64,000 nt of DNA, taken from the NCBI RefSeq assembly GCF_005943945.1, contig NZ_CP040710.1:693001-757000 (forward strand), given 5' to 3'. Position numbers and translations under genes: made by a program. The notes beneath the pieces were generated by a model. It saw only the letters and a program-made list of their open reading frames with translations, was not told the DNA's origin and searched no databases. Below, in pieces: positions 22,612-31,021 of the stretch; position 1 is the stretch's first letter; every line of letters begins with the position of its first letter. The DNA is from Aggregatimonas sangjinii (GTDB taxonomy: Bacteria; Bacteroidota; Bacteroidia; Flavobacteriales; Flavobacteriaceae).

Positions 22612-23859
22612 TTAATTACTGATATTTCTTGAATTCGCTGTTCCGACACCGATAATGCTATCGTAAACTTCTCCGAAATTGCGGTAATATACCAAGATAG
22701 TATAGTTGTTTTCGGTAAAATGGAAGTTCCCCGGAATAGCATTCAGGTCAATAGTACCGTCTTCTCTCTTGATGACATATTTATAGTTGTAGAATCCTTG
22801 TTTTAAGGGAATTTTCGCTTTCATCATCCCGTCTTCCTCGTCATAGTACATCCTGTTCTCATCGGTCAAAGCGTAATTATTGTACTTTCCGAAAATATAC
22901 ACCTCGTCAAGATTCAACAGTTCGTCATAAGGAAGGCTAAAATGAACATTGGTGTACTCCGCTTCACGGGAATTATCGTCCCCCTGTAGGGTGCGTACCA
23001 CATAATCCCCATTAATGTCGGGGAAATAGGTATACGGTTCTTTGTAACGGTAGTCGTTGCTGTAGAGGTAGTGGTTATAGAGGTCCGTCACATCAATACG
23101 CGCGATGGCCGCACTGGGTGCCCTGAGGTCCTTCGTGTCGAAATTAAAGTATTCGTTGCCGCCGAAAAAACTGGTCTCGGTATCGTATTTGTATATCAAT
23201 TCGGTACCCAAGGTAAATTGGGGCGGAACATTGTAGCGGGCGGTAGGCCAATAGTAATTTTGGATAATGGCCACTTTGACCTCTTTCTTGGGGTTGACCA
23301 GCTGAAAGTTACCGGCATTGATGGTAAATTGCACCACCTGCTTTTCATCCAAAAAATTGAAATCGCGTGACCTTTTCACCTGTGCGCCTACTTTGACCAA
23401 ATCCTTAAAGACCACAAAGCGTCGGGAGAACTGCAATTCGTAGCTGTTGTTGTATATTTCCAACACATAATTGCCACTAACTTTTAACGATACATTGTCA
23501 TTGGGTATCGTTAATCGATAATTCGAAAAGGGCTGCAGGGTGGTGTAACTGTTCCGATAATCTATGATGCGCTGGTTGTCGACTCCCCTTAGGTATTGCG
23601 ATTTCAAAAGCTGTGAAGGCGTCCAATCGTAATCGCAATGTACAATCTTGTAATAATAATCCTGCTCACTGGCGGTGAGGTCATCAAATTCCAAATAAAT
23701 AGGTTCGCCCAATTGGACTACGGGAAATTGGTCTCCCGTCGGACCGTTCAAAACAATCGATTTGATGTGGGGTGGGGCCTCGATTTCCTCTTGTACCTGT
23801 CCAAAAAGGAGTAGCGGCAAAAAGAGCAAAAAGGCAGTTTGTTTAAGGGTTGTGCGCAT
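22612..23859 (-). CDS. Type IX secretion system plug protein (DUF5103)
   Basis: The 415-residue protein has a signal peptide ending LLLFGQ. The first domain reads PPHIKSIVLNGPTGDQFPVVQLGEPIYLEFDDL and YYYKIVHCDYDWTPSQLLKSQYLRG, the DUF5103 pattern now called the T9SS plug first domain. Known function: in Flavobacterium johnsoniae the Plug protein closes the SprA translocon pore in the outer membrane when PorV is absent. The length is normal. It is transcribed alone and divergently from the nqr operon. It fits with the T9SS-sorted protein encoded at 38843-39997. Confidence 0.9.
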   Translation of the reverse strand: MRTTLKQTAFLLFLPLLLFGQVQEEIEAPPHIKSIVLNGPTGDQFPVVQLGEPIYLEFDDLTASEQDYYYKIVHCDYDWTPSQLLKSQYLRGVDNQRIIDYRNSYTTLQPFSNYRLTIPNDNVSLKVSGNYVLEIYNNSYELQFSRRFVVFKDLVKVGAQVKRSRDFNFLDEKQVVQFTINAGNFQLVNPKKEVKVAIIQNYYWPTARYNVPPQFTLGTELIYKYDTETSFFGGNEYFNFDTKDLRAPSAAIARIDVTDLYNHYLYSNDYRYKEPYTYFPDINGDYVVRTLQGDDNSREAEYTNVHFSLPYDELLNLDEVYIFGKYNNYALTDENRMYYDEEDGMMKAKIPLKQGFYNYKYVIKREDGTIDLNAIPGNFHFTENNYTILVYYRNFGEVYDSIIGVGTANSRNISN

Positions 23860-23878
23860 AGTTGGCAGAATTGATCAA

Positions 23879-23886
23879 CAAAGGTA
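23879..23886 (-). promoter_or_regulatory. -7 box of the plug gene
   Basis: On the minus strand TACCTTTG matches TAnnTTTG exactly, 20 bp before the ATG. A TTG lies 15-16 bp further upstream. Confidence 0.5.
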
Positions 23887-23969
23887 AACAAAAAGCATAC
23901 CCAAAAAAGTTAGCTCGTCGTAATGCCCAAAATAATGGGTAATTATTATGAAAACAATCAGTTTAGTAT

Positions 23970-23977
23970 TAAATTTG
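23970..23977 (+). promoter_or_regulatory. -7 box of the nqr operon
   Basis: TAAATTTG matches TAnnTTTG exactly and lies 34 bp before the nqrA ATG, leaving a leader of about 27 nt. No clear -33 TTG. Confidence 0.55.
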
Positions 23978-24011
23978 TACAACTTTTGATAACCTTAAAG
24001 GTCCTCTATAT

Positions 24012-25361
24012 ATGTCTAAAGACATTCGAATTAAAAAGGGTTTGAACATTAACCTGGTTGGTGCCGCAGAACATACTCTTTCAAAGGCGGTTTTAAGTAA
24101 TGTTTATGCAATAGATCTTCACGATTTTCACGGTATCACCCCTAAAATGTTGGTAAAACAGGGCGCTGAGGTCAAAGCTGGCGAAGCCTTGTTCTACAAT
24201 AAGAATAACGAGCAAATGCTTTTCGTTTCACCGGTTAGCGGTGAGCTTGTCGAAATCAATAGAGGGGCAAGAAGGCGAATTCTCACCCTTAAGATTTTGG
24301 CGGACAAGGAACAGGCTTCTTTGGAGCATTCAAAACTGAATTTTAAGGAGGCTTCGGCCACTGAAATCAAGGAGTATTTGTTGAAAGGGGGCTGTTGGCC
24401 GTTTATCAAACAGCGTCCGTATGATATTATCGCCAATCCCGATTTGAATCCCAAAGCCATTTTCGTTTCAGCTTACGCCACAGCGCCTTTGGCAGCCGAT
24501 ATCGATTTTGCATTACAGGGAAAAGAGGCGGAACTACAGGCAGCGCTAACCGCATTGGGCAAATTAACTCCGGGCAAGGTGCACGTTTCCGTGGGTACGA
24601 AGAACTCGATCATGTCAGGTTTGGAGGGTATCACGTTACACCGCGTTTCCGGGCCGCATCCTGCAGGTCTCGTAGGTACGCAGATAAACAAAATCGACCC
24701 GATCAATAAGGGGGAAACGGTCTGGACGGTATCCCCTCAGGATTTGGTGATTATCGGGGAGTTGCTGCTGACCGGAAAATTCAATGCCGAGCGCGTGGTC
24801 GCTTTGGCAGGTTCTTCGGTAAAGGCACCCAAATACTACAAGACAAAAATAGGAACTGAAATCGCAACCTTTCTATATGCCAGTGGTGTGAGCGAAGAGA
24901 ACTCTCGCGTCATCAATGGCGATGTGCTTACCGGTAGCAAGAGTCGTCAGGACGGTTACCTAGGCTACTATAACAATACGGTAACTGCAATTCCGGAAGG
25001 GGACGATTATGAATTTTTCGGGTGGAACAAACCGGTTTTCAATAAAGTATCGAACACGCGGGCCTTGACCTTTTCTTGGTTGATGCCGAAAAAGAAATAT
25101 GATTTGGATACCAATACCAATGGGGAGCATAGGGCTTTCGTGGTAACGGGACAATACGAAGAGGTTTTTCCATTGGATATTTACCCCATGCAGCTTTTAA
25201 AAGCATGTATGGTCAAGGATTTAGATGAAATGGAACAATTGGGACTCTACGAAGTAGCTCCCGAAGATTTTTCTTTGACCGAATTTATTTGCATATCAAA
25301 ACAGCCCCATCAACAGATTATTCGCGAGGGACTGGATTTATTACTTCAAGAAATAGGATAA
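24012..25361 (+). CDS. nqrA: Na+-translocating NADH:quinone reductase subunit A
   Basis: NqrA is the peripheral cytoplasmic subunit of the Na+-pumping NADH:quinone reductase, which couples NADH oxidation to sodium export. The 449-residue protein starts IRIKKGLNINLVGAAEHTL, the family start, and carries KPMLVKQGAEV-type and SGPHPAGLVGTQINKIDPI segments in the middle, with the DIYPMQLLKACMVKDLDEMEQLGLYE region near the C-terminus. It has no membrane segment, as expected. It is the first gene of nqrABCDEF and ends 3 bp before nqrB. Confidence 0.97.
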   Translation: MSKDIRIKKGLNINLVGAAEHTLSKAVLSNVYAIDLHDFHGITPKMLVKQGAEVKAGEALFYNKNNEQMLFVSPVSGELVEINRGARRRILTLKILADKEQASLEHSKLNFKEASATEIKEYLLKGGCWPFIKQRPYDIIANPDLNPKAIFVSAYATAPLAADIDFALQGKEAELQAALTALGKLTPGKVHVSVGTKNSIMSGLEGITLHRVSGPHPAGLVGTQINKIDPINKGETVWTVSPQDLVIIGELLLTGKFNAERVVALAGSSVKAPKYYKTKIGTEIATFLYASGVSEENSRVINGDVLTGSKSRQDGYLGYYNNTVTAIPEGDDYEFFGWNKPVFNKVSNTRALTFSWLMPKKKYDLDTNTNGEHRAFVVTGQYEEVFPLDIYPMQLLKACMVKDLDEMEQLGLYEVAPEDFSLTEFICISKQPHQQIIREGLDLLLQEIG

Positions 25362-25364
25362 GAG

Positions 25365-26645
25365 ATGAGCGACAAAAGAATGACTTTTAAGAAGCGATTG
25401 CACATTATCAAGCATCACTACAGGGACAAAAAAATGGCACCGGCATTCAATGCCCTACATACCTTTTTGTACACCCCGAACGAAACGACTCACAACGGAT
25501 CACATGTTCGTGCGGCCGATGACCTGAAACGAACGATGAATACGGTGATCATGGCATTGATTCCCATTTTGTTATTCTCCATGTTCAATGCAGGATACCA
25601 ACACTTTTCGGCCATCAATGGTTTTCCGGAAAATTTTTCCGTGATGGAGCATTTCCTGACCTGGGATAACTTTTGGATCGGTATCATCAAGGTGTTACCA
25701 TTAGTAGTCGTGTCCTATGGTGTGGGTCTTTTGATAGAATTTATTTTTGCGGTGATTAAAGGCCATGAGGTTGAGGAAGGTTACCTCGTTACCGGGATGT
25801 TGGTACCTTTGATTGTGCCTGTTGATACGCCCTTATGGATGTTGGCCGTGGCCGTTGTCTTCGGTGTGGTTATTGGTAAAGAAGTGTTCGGAGGTACGGG
25901 AATGAATATTTTGAATCCCGCCTTGACCATTCGTGCCTTTCTTTTCTTCGCATATCCTACGTGGATGAGTGGCGATAAGGTTTGGGTGCACGATGCGGTC
26001 AACTTGGCAGGAACCCCGGATGCGATTTCCGGTGAGACCGTACTAGGCTATTTGGCGCAGAACAATACGGCCGACATGGCCGCTAAATACGATGTGGCGG
26101 ATATGTTCTTTGGCTTTATTCCCGGCTCGGTGGGTGAAACTTCGGCTTTCCTGATTTTGTTGGGCGGATTATTCTTGATTTTCAGTAAAATAGCCAGTTG
26201 GCGCATCATGGTCAGCGCAGTATTGGGCTCCTTGGTCATGGGCTTCTTTTTCAACCAAGTGGTCGAATGGGGATGGATTGGCGAAACAAGCAAGTTCTAT
26301 GGCTTGATGAGTTTTGAATTTTGGAAACATTTGATTGTCGGTGGCTTGGCCTTCGGTATCGTTTATATGGCGACCGATCCAGTAACCGGCGCACAGACTA
26401 CAAGGGGAAAATGGATATACGGGTTTTTGATCGGATTTATATCCGTTATGATCAGGGTATTCAATCCGGCCTATCCAGAAGGCGTTTTCTTGGCGATATT
26501 GTTGATGAACGTTTTCGCTCCAACCATCGATCATTACGTCATCCGTGGAAACGTCAACAGAAGAATGAAAAGATTAAAGAACGCTGTGATTCACCCTAAG
26601 GATTCGGAGGGAAAAACAGCGGAATTACAACCAGAAACAGTTTAG
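25365..26645 (+). CDS. nqrB: Na+-translocating NADH:quinone reductase subunit B
   Basis: NqrB is a membrane subunit carrying covalent FMN and riboflavin and forming part of the Na+ path. The 426-residue protein has about ten hydrophobic segments. The FMN-attachment region reads DAISGETVLGYL, keeping Asp, Ser-Gly and Thr of the flavinylation motif but with Glu where Ala is common (SGAT). Other family blocks are GKEVFGGTGMNILNPALTIRAFLFFAYP and ATDPVTGAQTTRGKWIYG. It is 3 bp from both nqrA and nqrC. The FMN would be attached by the ApbE encoded at 31022-32029. Confidence 0.97.
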   Translation: MSDKRMTFKKRLHIIKHHYRDKKMAPAFNALHTFLYTPNETTHNGSHVRAADDLKRTMNTVIMALIPILLFSMFNAGYQHFSAINGFPENFSVMEHFLTWDNFWIGIIKVLPLVVVSYGVGLLIEFIFAVIKGHEVEEGYLVTGMLVPLIVPVDTPLWMLAVAVVFGVVIGKEVFGGTGMNILNPALTIRAFLFFAYPTWMSGDKVWVHDAVNLAGTPDAISGETVLGYLAQNNTADMAAKYDVADMFFGFIPGSVGETSAFLILLGGLFLIFSKIASWRIMVSAVLGSLVMGFFFNQVVEWGWIGETSKFYGLMSFEFWKHLIVGGLAFGIVYMATDPVTGAQTTRGKWIYGFLIGFISVMIRVFNPAYPEGVFLAILLMNVFAPTIDHYVIRGNVNRRMKRLKNAVIHPKDSEGKTAELQPETV

Positions 26646-26648
26646 ATT

Positions 26649-27404
26649 ATGGCAGTCGATACAGATAAAAACAGTTATACCGTTCTCTTTGCCGGTATTA
26701 TGGTCCTCCTTGTAGGGTCTATTCTGGCCTTCTTGGCTTCGGGATTGCGGCCCAATATTCAAGAGAACGAACGATTTGAAAAACAGCAGAACATCCTATA
26801 CGCCATGGGCGTTAACGAGAATGGGGACGATGCGGGTAGCGTTAACTTTATTCCTACGGAAGAAGTAGAGGGTGAGTTTACCAATTTTATCAAAGAGCAA
26901 TTGGTTATTGATGAGAACGGCAATATCGAAAAAAACGATGATGCTTTTTTAATCGATTTGAAAAAGCAATTGGCCGCCAAGAAAAAGGGTAAACCATTTC
27001 AATTGCCTTTGTTTATCGGTGAAATGAACAATAATAAATACTATGTTATCCCGATGTATGGAAAAGGCCTCTGGGATGCAATCTGGGGTTTTGTTGCATT
27101 GGATAATACAATGACCGTTCAAGGCGTATATTTTGACCATAAGGGGGAAACTCCGGGCCTCGGTGCCAATATCAAGATGCGCTATTTTATGGATGACTTT
27201 TCGGGTGAGTCCATCATGGATGGTACCCAGTATGCCGGTATCGCTGTCGCTAAGGGTAATAACGACCCTTTGAACAATACGAAGGACGATAACGAGGTGG
27301 ATGCATTGGCCGGAGCGACGATAACGGGCAATGGTGTTGCGGCGATGATCAAGGAAAGTCTCAACCTCTACAAAGACTATTTAGAAACCATAAGAGTTAA
27401 ATAA
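26649..27404 (+). CDS. nqrC: Na+-translocating NADH:quinone reductase subunit C
   Basis: The 251-residue subunit has one N-terminal membrane anchor (VLFAGIMVLLVGSILAFLA) and a periplasmic FMN-binding domain. The covalent attachment motif DALAGATITG near residue 223 contains the acceptor threonine. GETPGLGA near residue 155 is the other family hallmark. The last base of its stop overlaps the nqrD start region, so translation is coupled. Confidence 0.97.
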   Translation: MAVDTDKNSYTVLFAGIMVLLVGSILAFLASGLRPNIQENERFEKQQNILYAMGVNENGDDAGSVNFIPTEEVEGEFTNFIKEQLVIDENGNIEKNDDAFLIDLKKQLAAKKKGKPFQLPLFIGEMNNNKYYVIPMYGKGLWDAIWGFVALDNTMTVQGVYFDHKGETPGLGANIKMRYFMDDFSGESIMDGTQYAGIAVAKGNNDPLNNTKDDNEVDALAGATITGNGVAAMIKESLNLYKDYLETIRVK

Positions 27405-28051
27405 TGGCATTACTTACTAAAAAAGACGCAGGTCTTATACTCGATCCTTTGGCCGACAACAACCCGATAACCATCCAGGTGCTCGGCATTTGTTCGGCAT
27501 TGGCGATTACAGCGGAACTGGAAGCTTCTATCGTGATGTCTATCGCGGTGGTATTCGTTTTGGGTGTCGGAAACGTCGTTATCTCGTTGATGCGAAATAT
27601 TATTCCGTCAAAAATTAGGATTATCGTGCAGTTGATTGTCGTAGCGACTTTGGTAATTATTGTGGATCAAGTGCTCAAGGCATATGCCTATCAGCTAAGT
27701 AAAACGTTGGGTGCCTTTGTAGGTCTGATTATTACAAACTGTATCATCATGGGGCGTTTTGAAGCCTTTGCCTTGGCGAACGGACCTTGGAAATCCTTTC
27801 TGGATGGTATCGGTAACGCCTTAGGTTACGGTGTTATACTGATCATCGTAGGATTCTTTAGGGAGCTTTTAGGCTCGGGAACCTTATTGGGGTATCCTGT
27901 ATTCGGAGACCCGATAATGAAAACAGGTCTGTATGCCACGGGATACGAGAACAACGGTTTTATGATCATCCCGCCCGCAGCGTTGATCGTCGTGGGTATT
28001 ATAATATGGGTGCAGCGTTCCAGAAATCCTGTTCTTGTTGAAGAAAACTAG
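27404..28051 (+). CDS. nqrD: Na+-translocating NADH:quinone reductase subunit D
   Basis: This 215-residue integral membrane subunit is related to RnfE, with six hydrophobic segments. Family blocks include DPLADNNPITIQVLGICSALA near the N-terminus, VGLIITNCIIMGRFEAFA near residue 105 and DGIGNALGYGVILIIVGFFRELLGSG near residue 130. The central cysteine in TNCII corresponds to the one implicated in the NqrD/E [2Fe-2S] centre. It overlaps nqrC by one base. Its gap to nqrE is unusually long. Confidence 0.97.
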   Translation: MALLTKKDAGLILDPLADNNPITIQVLGICSALAITAELEASIVMSIAVVFVLGVGNVVISLMRNIIPSKIRIIVQLIVVATLVIIVDQVLKAYAYQLSKTLGAFVGLIITNCIIMGRFEAFALANGPWKSFLDGIGNALGYGVILIIVGFFRELLGSGTLLGYPVFGDPIMKTGLYATGYENNGFMIIPPAALIVVGIIIWVQRSRNPVLVEEN

Positions 28052-28235
28052 AATAAAATGTACGGTACGCTGTTACAGTAGGCAGTAAAAAATAGTTTTT
28101 CCTACTGTTTAACGGAATAAATTAGAGATTCGATTATTAAAAATTATGAAGTAGGAGCGCTTTTATAGGATTGAACGCCCCGTAACCTTGGGACCGACAA
28201 CTGCAACTGCCAACTGCTTACTTATATAAGAGATT
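28052..28235. other. 184-bp gap inside the nqr operon with a hairpin
   Basis: An inverted repeat (ACAGTAGG 28075-28082, CCTACTGT 28101-28108) with A/T inner pairing lies just after nqrD. Further on, near 28199-28217, is an AACTGC tandem stretch. No ORF and no clear TAnnTTTG box. It could attenuate or process the transcript between nqrD and nqrE. Confidence 0.45.
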
Positions 28236-28997
28236 ATGTTAGAACATATAGAATTATTTTTCAAGTCCATTTTCATCGACAACATGGTATTCGCTGTGTT
28301 CTTGGGAATGTGTTCCTATTTGGCAGTTTCCAAAAAAGTGGCGACTGCTGTCGGACTTGGTGCCGCTGTAATATTCGTATTGGCCGTAACAGTGCCCTTA
28401 AACTGGCTTCTAGACAAGTATCTGTTGCAAGATGGTGCCTTGGTCTGGTTAGGTGAAGAGTATGCGGACTATAACCTAGGTTTTCTTTCTTTCATCCTAT
28501 TTATAGCTACCATCGCTACCATGGTGCAGTTGGTTGAAATTATCGTAGAAAAATTTTCACCCTCATTATATAACTCCTTGGGTATCTTTCTACCTCTTAT
28601 TGCAGTAAACTGTGCGATACTCGGTGGTTCGTTATTCATGCAGGCCAGAGAAATCGCAACCTTGGGCCTTGCCTTGAATTATGGTGTAAGTTCAGGTATC
28701 GGTTGGTTTTTGGCGATTTTGGCCATAGCGGCCATCCGGGAGAAAATCAGATATAGCAATGTACCCGCACCCTTACGTGGACTAGGAATCACTTTTATCA
28801 TTACCGGCCTTATGGGTATTGGTTTCCAGAGTTTTGGTGGAATGTTAACGGGCGGTGACGATGCTCCGGCTCCAGTTGAGGATACGACCGCTGAGGTGTT
28901 GGAAAAAGTGGAGGCACCTGTTTTGGAGGAAGGGGAAATCAAGAAGGAGGAACTGGAAGAAAATGAAGTATCGTATAACGATTTAACACAGAAATAA
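28236..28997 (+). CDS. nqrE: Na+-translocating NADH:quinone reductase subunit E, with acidic tail
   Basis: This 253-residue membrane subunit is homologous to NqrD with inverted topology. Family motifs are FIDNMVFAVFLGMCSYLAVSKKV near the N-terminus and FLPLIAVNCAILGGSLFMQ near residue 125, including the conserved cysteine. Usual members end near residue 200-205. Here about 46 extra residues follow, rich in Glu, Asp, Pro and Val, with no hydrophobic segment. The tail lies on the side where NqrF or other soluble parts dock, but its role is unknown. nqrF starts 2 bp later. Confidence 0.96.
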   Translation: MLEHIELFFKSIFIDNMVFAVFLGMCSYLAVSKKVATAVGLGAAVIFVLAVTVPLNWLLDKYLLQDGALVWLGEEYADYNLGFLSFILFIATIATMVQLVEIIVEKFSPSLYNSLGIFLPLIAVNCAILGGSLFMQAREIATLGLALNYGVSSGIGWFLAILAIAAIREKIRYSNVPAPLRGLGITFIITGLMGIGFQSFGGMLTGGDDAPAPVEDTTAEVLEKVEAPVLEEGEIKKEELEENEVSYNDLTQK

Positions 28998-28999
28998 GC

Positions 29000-30307
29000 A
29001 TGATTTTAGCTGCAAGTACAGGAGGAACCATAATGATAACGGTAGTATCTTTCTTGATACTGCTCATGGCGTTGGTAGCCTTATTATTGTTCACAAAACA
29101 AAAATTATCCCCATCTGGTCCTGTGACCATTACGATTAATGGGGAGAAGAAAGTCGAGGTCGCTTCGGGGAGCTCGTTATTGTCAACCTTGGGCAATAAC
29201 AAGGTATTCTTGCCATCGGCTTGCGGTGGCGGCGGTACCTGCATACAGTGTGAGTGCCACGTACTCTCGGGTGGTGGTGAGGCCCTGCCCACCGAAACGC
29301 CACATTTTTCCAAAAGGGAATTAAACCAAGGTGCACGCTTGGCCTGTCAGGTAAAAGTGAAGCAGGATATGGAGATTACCATTCCTGAAGAAGTTTTCGG
29401 CATCAAAAAATGGCCGGCAAAAGTAGTGCGTAATTATAATGTTGCTTCTTTTATCAAGGAATTTGTGGTAGAGATACCTAGCGATATGGGATATAAGGCT
29501 GGTGGATATATTCAAATCGAGATTCCGGAGTGTGAAGTCAAATTTGCCGATATGGATATTACCGCCCACCCTGAAGAGCATGATAAGCCTGATAAATTTA
29601 AGGCGGAATGGGACAAGTTCAACCTTTGGCCATTGGTTATGAAAAACCCTGAGACGGTAGAAAGAGCCTATTCGATGGCTTCGTTTCCTGCGGAGGGAAG
29701 AGAGATTATGCTAAACGTACGTATTGCTACCCCACCATGGGATCGCGCCAAGAACGGATGGATGGATGTAAATCCGGGTGTGGCTTCTTCTTATATCTTC
29801 GGATTGAAAGAGGGTGACGATGTAACGATTTCGGGTCCTTATGGTGAATTTTTTATCAATGAGTCCGATTCGGAGATGTTATACGTAGGTGGGGGTGCAG
29901 GCATGGCACCGATGCGATCGCATTTGTACCACTTATTCAAAACGCTAAAGACCGACCGTAAAGTATCGTACTGGTACGGCGGTCGTTCAAAAAGGGAGCT
30001 ATTCTATTTGGATCATTTTTACGAGCTAGAAAAGGAATTTCCGAATTTCAGTTTCTACCTTGCGCTTTCAGAACCTATGGAAGAGGACAACTGGAAGGTT
30101 AAAGAAGATATAGATGCCCCTGGTGATGGTTTTGTCGGATTCATCCACAATTGTGTCATCGATAACTATTTGGTGCACCACGAGTCTCCCGAGGATATTG
30201 AATTGTATTTCTGTGGCCCACCGCTAATGAATAAGGCCGTTCAGAAGATGGGTGAGGATTTCGGAATTCCTGACGAACATATCCGTTTTGATGATTTCGG
30301 TGGTTAG
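29000..30307 (+). CDS. nqrF: Na+-translocating NADH:quinone reductase subunit F
   Basis: NqrF is the NADH-oxidising entry subunit. After one N-terminal membrane anchor (TVVSFLILLMALVALLLF) comes a ferredoxin domain with SACGGGGTCIQCECHV and a final C in ARLACQVKVK, the four ligands of a [2Fe-2S] cluster. An FAD domain (RAYSMASFP) and an NADH domain (VGGGAGMAPMRSHLY, YWYGGRSKREL, FCGPPLMNKAV) follow. The 435 residues are slightly longer than the usual 405-410. It is the last gene of the operon. Confidence 0.97.
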   Translation: MILAASTGGTIMITVVSFLILLMALVALLLFTKQKLSPSGPVTITINGEKKVEVASGSSLLSTLGNNKVFLPSACGGGGTCIQCECHVLSGGGEALPTETPHFSKRELNQGARLACQVKVKQDMEITIPEEVFGIKKWPAKVVRNYNVASFIKEFVVEIPSDMGYKAGGYIQIEIPECEVKFADMDITAHPEEHDKPDKFKAEWDKFNLWPLVMKNPETVERAYSMASFPAEGREIMLNVRIATPPWDRAKNGWMDVNPGVASSYIFGLKEGDDVTISGPYGEFFINESDSEMLYVGGGAGMAPMRSHLYHLFKTLKTDRKVSYWYGGRSKRELFYLDHFYELEKEFPNFSFYLALSEPMEEDNWKVKEDIDAPGDGFVGFIHNCVIDNYLVHHESPEDIELYFCGPPLMNKAVQKMGEDFGIPDEHIRFDDFGG

Positions 30308-30330
30308 AACATTCACGAATGATGTAAAAG

Positions 30331-30394
30331 TGTCATGCTGAGCTCGTCGGAGCACCAAGATAAATGGTCTTCGATAAGCTTGGACGAACATGAC
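30331..30394. repeat. REP-like palindrome
   Basis: A 64-bp imperfect inverted repeat starts TGTCATGCTGAGCTCGTCGG and ends in the complementary GACGAACATGAC. The type CATGCTGAGC...GTCGAAGCA is a repeat I recognise from many Bacteroidota intergenic regions. Only this copy is clear here. Confidence 0.55.
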
Positions 30395-30474
30395 TTCAAT
30401 AAATGACTTTAAAAAAATTCGTACTATTTTGACAGCGGAAAAAATGAATTCAATTTGTTCAAGAAGTAAACAAG

Positions 30475-30502
30475 ACCGATAGACTGCTATCGGTTTTTTT
30501 TA
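30475..30502 (+). terminator. Terminator of the nqr operon
   Basis: An 8-bp perfect stem (ACCGATAG 30475-30482, CTATCGGT 30487-30494) with a 4-nt loop and a run of eight T. Confidence 0.9.
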
Positions 30503-30589
30503 TGGCAACGGTTTCCTACCGAATTTTCATTTTTATGCTATGATTAGGATGTGTTCTGAGCACCGTAGAACGGTATAATAAAAACAAAA

Positions 30590-30952
30590 ATGCAACCACT
30601 TACAGAACAAGAACTACACAATCTGGCAATGAATATCGTCGGCAAACAGCTAGAGGCCGATGGCTTTGAATTTATGTCGGTGAATAGCAAAATCGGTAAG
30701 AACCCGCAGTTTGTGTGTTTAAAGGAAAAGAAACTACACTTTGTGGTGGTCAAAGGGATAGCTTACCCCGGTGACCCAAAGGACACGGAGTTTTACCTGA
30801 CCGATTTGAATAAGATGAAAGATCACGCCCTTAAGTTCGACGCGACTACCTATTACGCCGGCGTTGGCTTGGTCAACGCTACGGATTATAACCTGCCGGT
30901 CTATTTGAACGAAGAGTATATTGTTGATTATGATGGCCTCGTTCAGATTTAA
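30590..30952 (+). CDS. Small conserved protein downstream of nqrF
   Basis: This 120-residue soluble protein has no cysteine cluster and no signal peptide. It reads QELHNLAMNIVGKQLEADGFEFMSV near the N-terminus, then VCLKEKKLHFVVVKGIAYPGDP and ATTYYAGVGLVNATDY. Homologues in Flavobacteriaceae are, to my knowledge, often labelled NqrF. The sequence has no ferredoxin, FAD or NADH motif, so that label looks like neighbour-based misannotation. Its fixed place between nqrF and apbE suggests a role linked to Nqr biogenesis. Confidence 0.8.
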   Translation: MQPLTEQELHNLAMNIVGKQLEADGFEFMSVNSKIGKNPQFVCLKEKKLHFVVVKGIAYPGDPKDTEFYLTDLNKMKDHALKFDATTYYAGVGLVNATDYNLPVYLNEEYIVDYDGLVQI

Positions 30953-31021
30953 AACGTGCTTCCGAGCAGGGCGAAGAAAGCCGTGTTTTACCAAACCAAA
31001 TCGTAGCATAACATACCCGAT

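Noticed and set aside
30590-30952. A second NqrF
   Set aside because: No ferredoxin cysteines and no FAD or NADH motifs, and it is far too short.
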